From Biscogniauxia marginata (taxonomy: Eukaryota > Ascomycota > Sordariomycetes > Xylariales > Xylariaceae), in the NCBI GenBank assembly GCA_022695795.1, contig MU404074.1:1-64000 (forward strand): DNA of 64,000 nt. Reading direction: 5' to 3'. Below the pieces are notes generated by a model. The model saw only the letters and a list, made by a program, of their open reading frames with translations. It did no database searches and was not told the DNA's origin. The position numbers were made by a program, and so were the translations under genes. Positions 61,432 to 64,000 of the stretch are shown here, one piece after another (position 1 is the stretch's first letter; each line of letters starts with the position of its first letter).

Positions 61432-64000
61432 TGACACGCATTATTAGGAGGCGATAGTCTACTTTCAACTTTCAATTTAGTTATTGCTACGTAACATGAT
61501 TGGATATCTCTTACCACAAAAAGGTCTCATATTCAGAATTGACTTAGCAGTATGTAGTTTAATATCGCGGAACATGATCTCTAATCTAACCGTGCTTATA
61601 AGTTGGATGTGTTGTGTTACTCTAGCAACAATTGGTCGCCTAAGCCTTGCGGGACGATCAAACCACCTTAGAGCCACAGAAAGGCAATAATTTAGCAATA
61701 TGCAGGATTAGGTGCATAGGCCTATAATACGCATTTATTGACACTTTCATCTCTCGGGCTTCGCATGCCACAAGGTAGAGCCGAGCAGGTTTTCTCCAGC
61801 AACCGGAGACATCAATATGAAGCGTCTAAGGATGCATAAGAGAGGTTTGGCAATGAAATATCAGTAGGCGGGTACATCAATTTATAGTATGAATTTCATT
61901 ATATCAATACCTCTGATCTCCGACTAACAACTTATTAAAACCTACCTACCTAGATTTAGATGTAAAAAGAAAGCAAAATCCAAAAGAAGAAGAAAAAACC
62001 TGCCAGACAAAGGGTTATTAATAACATGCAGATCATTTCCCCCGTATTTATTCACCAGTTATATTGCCGTTTTTTTGAACTTAGGTTTGCATGTTGTCTC
62101 CTTTCATGCCGATACGTTGAACCTACCGCCCCAGGTCCTGATCTTATTCATGTACCTCATAAATACCGTAGATTCCCATTATCCACGCCAGGAGCCGGTC
62201 CCTCAGTATTCTCCACAACCCCCCTCTTATGCCGCCTCTTACCATACTATGCTTTACGAAGCCCTATCAGCGTCGGTCGCGATAATCTCTGGGCCATTAT
62301 CTAACCCCTTTATACTTTTGCAGTGATGATGTCTGGTGTTTGTCCCTCGTCTCCTTCCTTCGAGCATCTTTGCCACATCTGGTTTGACGAGCCTGTTGGC
62401 TGCGAACGGCTCGGATAGGTGGTAAGAGGACACATTTCGTGGAGGCGAATCGTGGACTCGTTCGGATAAGTCGCGGTGTATAGGTTCATCTTGTTGAGCC
62501 TCACTAAGCTGAGGCGCATAACACATTTTTCCTAAAATTAATATATTGGTCGCGTGCAATGATCACGACGACCGCGCCTTCTTTCGCTGAGCTGACGTCC
62601 AACTGCGAGACACATTCCACGCGAATCGCCCGGAACCATCACGGTATTTTGAGATTATTAAATCCGTAATTATATGCTCAGGTGGGAACTCGATTCCACA
62701 TCTTGGCTCTGCGCCGGAAAGTCGTTCTTTGCTAGGAAGTTCCCCGTTTATGTGGGCTATAACGTCTTGTACTGGAAGAAGAGTATCAGTTGTGGTCAAA
62801 CTAGGGATAGTGTAACCATGATCACCATTCAACCTCAACGTTTGTCAGGTCGCGAAAAGCTTTGTGTTATGTTGATGTTTCCATCACACCGTCTAAGGGG
62901 GAGATGGGAGGTAGCTTGCACTAAGGGTGGTTGGCATTGGACGAGCAGAGCCGTTGAGATTTAACTTCTATATGGAAACGGAAGGATTCTCACATTTGCC
63001 AAATAGAGAGGTTTAATTCTATCAGGGAAGATTACCCTTGCATAATGAGATGTCGTACAAGTCCAACTACATTTCCAACTCCAAATATCACAAGCACAAC
63101 AACCAACATAACCAACTGTATTCGCCAAGCTTAGCCCCGTTTCCGCGTACACACCATATGCATGCAGATTTTGCCAGGCGCTGCTCACTGACATTGCAAA
63201 AAGCCGGTCATAGGTTACTGTAATCTACTACACGCCACCCTCCATCTGAACCTGTAGAAAGCGGGCACCGAGCTCTACCCCTACGCGAAAGAACTCAGAT
63301 CCTTCTTTGCGAACGACCTGAACGGATAAATTAGTGCCTACGAATTTTTCTTGTGTAAGACCAAACAATACGTAATTCTTATTGATTTATTTACGCGTTT
63401 AAGCTTAAGTACTGAACGTCGTAAACTTTCCGAATTTTTCTTTTTACGAGATGATAAATATTCAATTTATTTTAACCCAACATTCTGGTAGCTCTCAAGA
63501 AAATATAATTAAGATATTTTACAAGGTTTTAATATCTCGGTTCTAAACTGTTTCTTGATATTAACCATGCTAAGTGGAATTTAATTATACGTTTTGAATG
63601 GTTCTGCCTAGGTATTAGACCTGGTAACACTTATCCCGAGTAATTCAAGGAATCTTCTGCCTCGTGAGAATAATGATATTTTGACAGGAGCCTTATTTGA
63701 TGGACTAATAACACAATTATACCCAAGGCATTTTGAGAATCTCAGCTCTTTTTTTTTTTGAGAGAGAGAGGGGGGTTCATGCTCTAGGTAAAATTTCGAG
63801 TTAAAACACCATACTAGGTATATTGCGATATGCAGTGTTCGTACTATAGGTATATTTAGATATACATAAGCTCTGCTACATAGTGTTGAAGTGAGACATA
63901 GCCCCCATATACCCCGACGGCGTTTAGCTAGGTTCGAAAACCTATCGAAATAGCAATAGAAAGAAGCCTCAGTACAATGAAACGTAGTTTATACACACAA
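61432..64000. other. Gene-poor right end
   Basis: No gene could be supported on either strand. Minus-strand frames between 62254 and 63194 are individually open for 60-100 codons, and one stretch near 63050-63140 would encode a hydrophobic Val/Gly-rich segment, but stops and missing splice signals prevent a model. Other features: cctacctacctag at 61941-61953, gcctaggtat near 63606, and a poly-T followed by (GA)n and poly-G at 63749-63775. Confidence 0.45.

Noticed and set aside
62254..63194. Membrane protein gene on the minus strand
   Set aside because: One short Val/Gly-rich hydrophobic stretch is visible, but stops and lack of splice sites prevent any consistent model.

Overview
This is a nuclear window from a filamentous ascomycete (Pezizomycotina; the class cannot be fixed from the sequence). 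Genes are short, with 50-250 bp GT-AG introns and CTAAC-type branch sites, and they encode fungal families (2EXR/F-box-like proteins, SAT4-type rhodopsin-like membrane proteins, Fnx1-like and DHA2 MFS transporters). The genome is sharply two-compartment: normal-GC gene islands alternate with extremely AT-rich, stop-saturated blocks in which C is replaced by T on both strands. That pattern is typical of repeat-induced point mutation (RIP).

Layout. 1-12430: AT-rich block with a 5'-truncated copy of a chromodomain Ty3/gypsy element (copy A, to 7384), a solo LTR with a perfect target-site duplication (8364-8749), unclassified AT-rich DNA and an assembly gap. 12975-13774: broken Ulp1-like (C48) cysteine peptidase gene. 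14721-38377: main gene island with a FHIT-type Ap3A hydrolase, CTF18, a degraded ORF cluster, two 2EXR/DUF7730-like genes, CDC5/CEF1, a Fnx1-like MFS transporter, an atypical hexokinase, a GILT-like thiol reductase and the scavenger decapping enzyme DCS1. 39564-43674: a P450 relic and a DHA2 MFS transporter with an in-frame stop upstream of the usable start. 44375-59032: a second AT block that resolves into one nested transposon. The outer minus-strand Ty3/gypsy element has 236-238 bp LTRs and a 5 bp target duplication. It carries an inserted full-length chromovirus (copy B, 46426-53897, TSD AAAAA) and an inserted solo LTR of the same family (55201-55665, TSD AATAA). 59928-61431: a SAT4-type membrane-protein gene with a frameshift. 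61432-64000: no convincing gene.

The intact genes are mostly housekeeping (replication clamp loading and cohesion, splicing, mRNA cap turnover, dinucleoside polyphosphate hydrolysis, vacuolar transport, hexokinase-like sensing) and sit mid-island. The genes nearest the AT blocks (C48 peptidase, P450, DHA2 transporter, SAT4 protein) nearly all carry stops, frameshifts or truncations. I found no CRISPR array, rRNA or convincing tRNA, and no clearly new multi-gene system. The most informative structure is the nested, TSD-bounded retrotransposon stack and the gradient of C-to-T mutation across its edges. All splice sites and domain calls were made by reading the sequence, with no database search.
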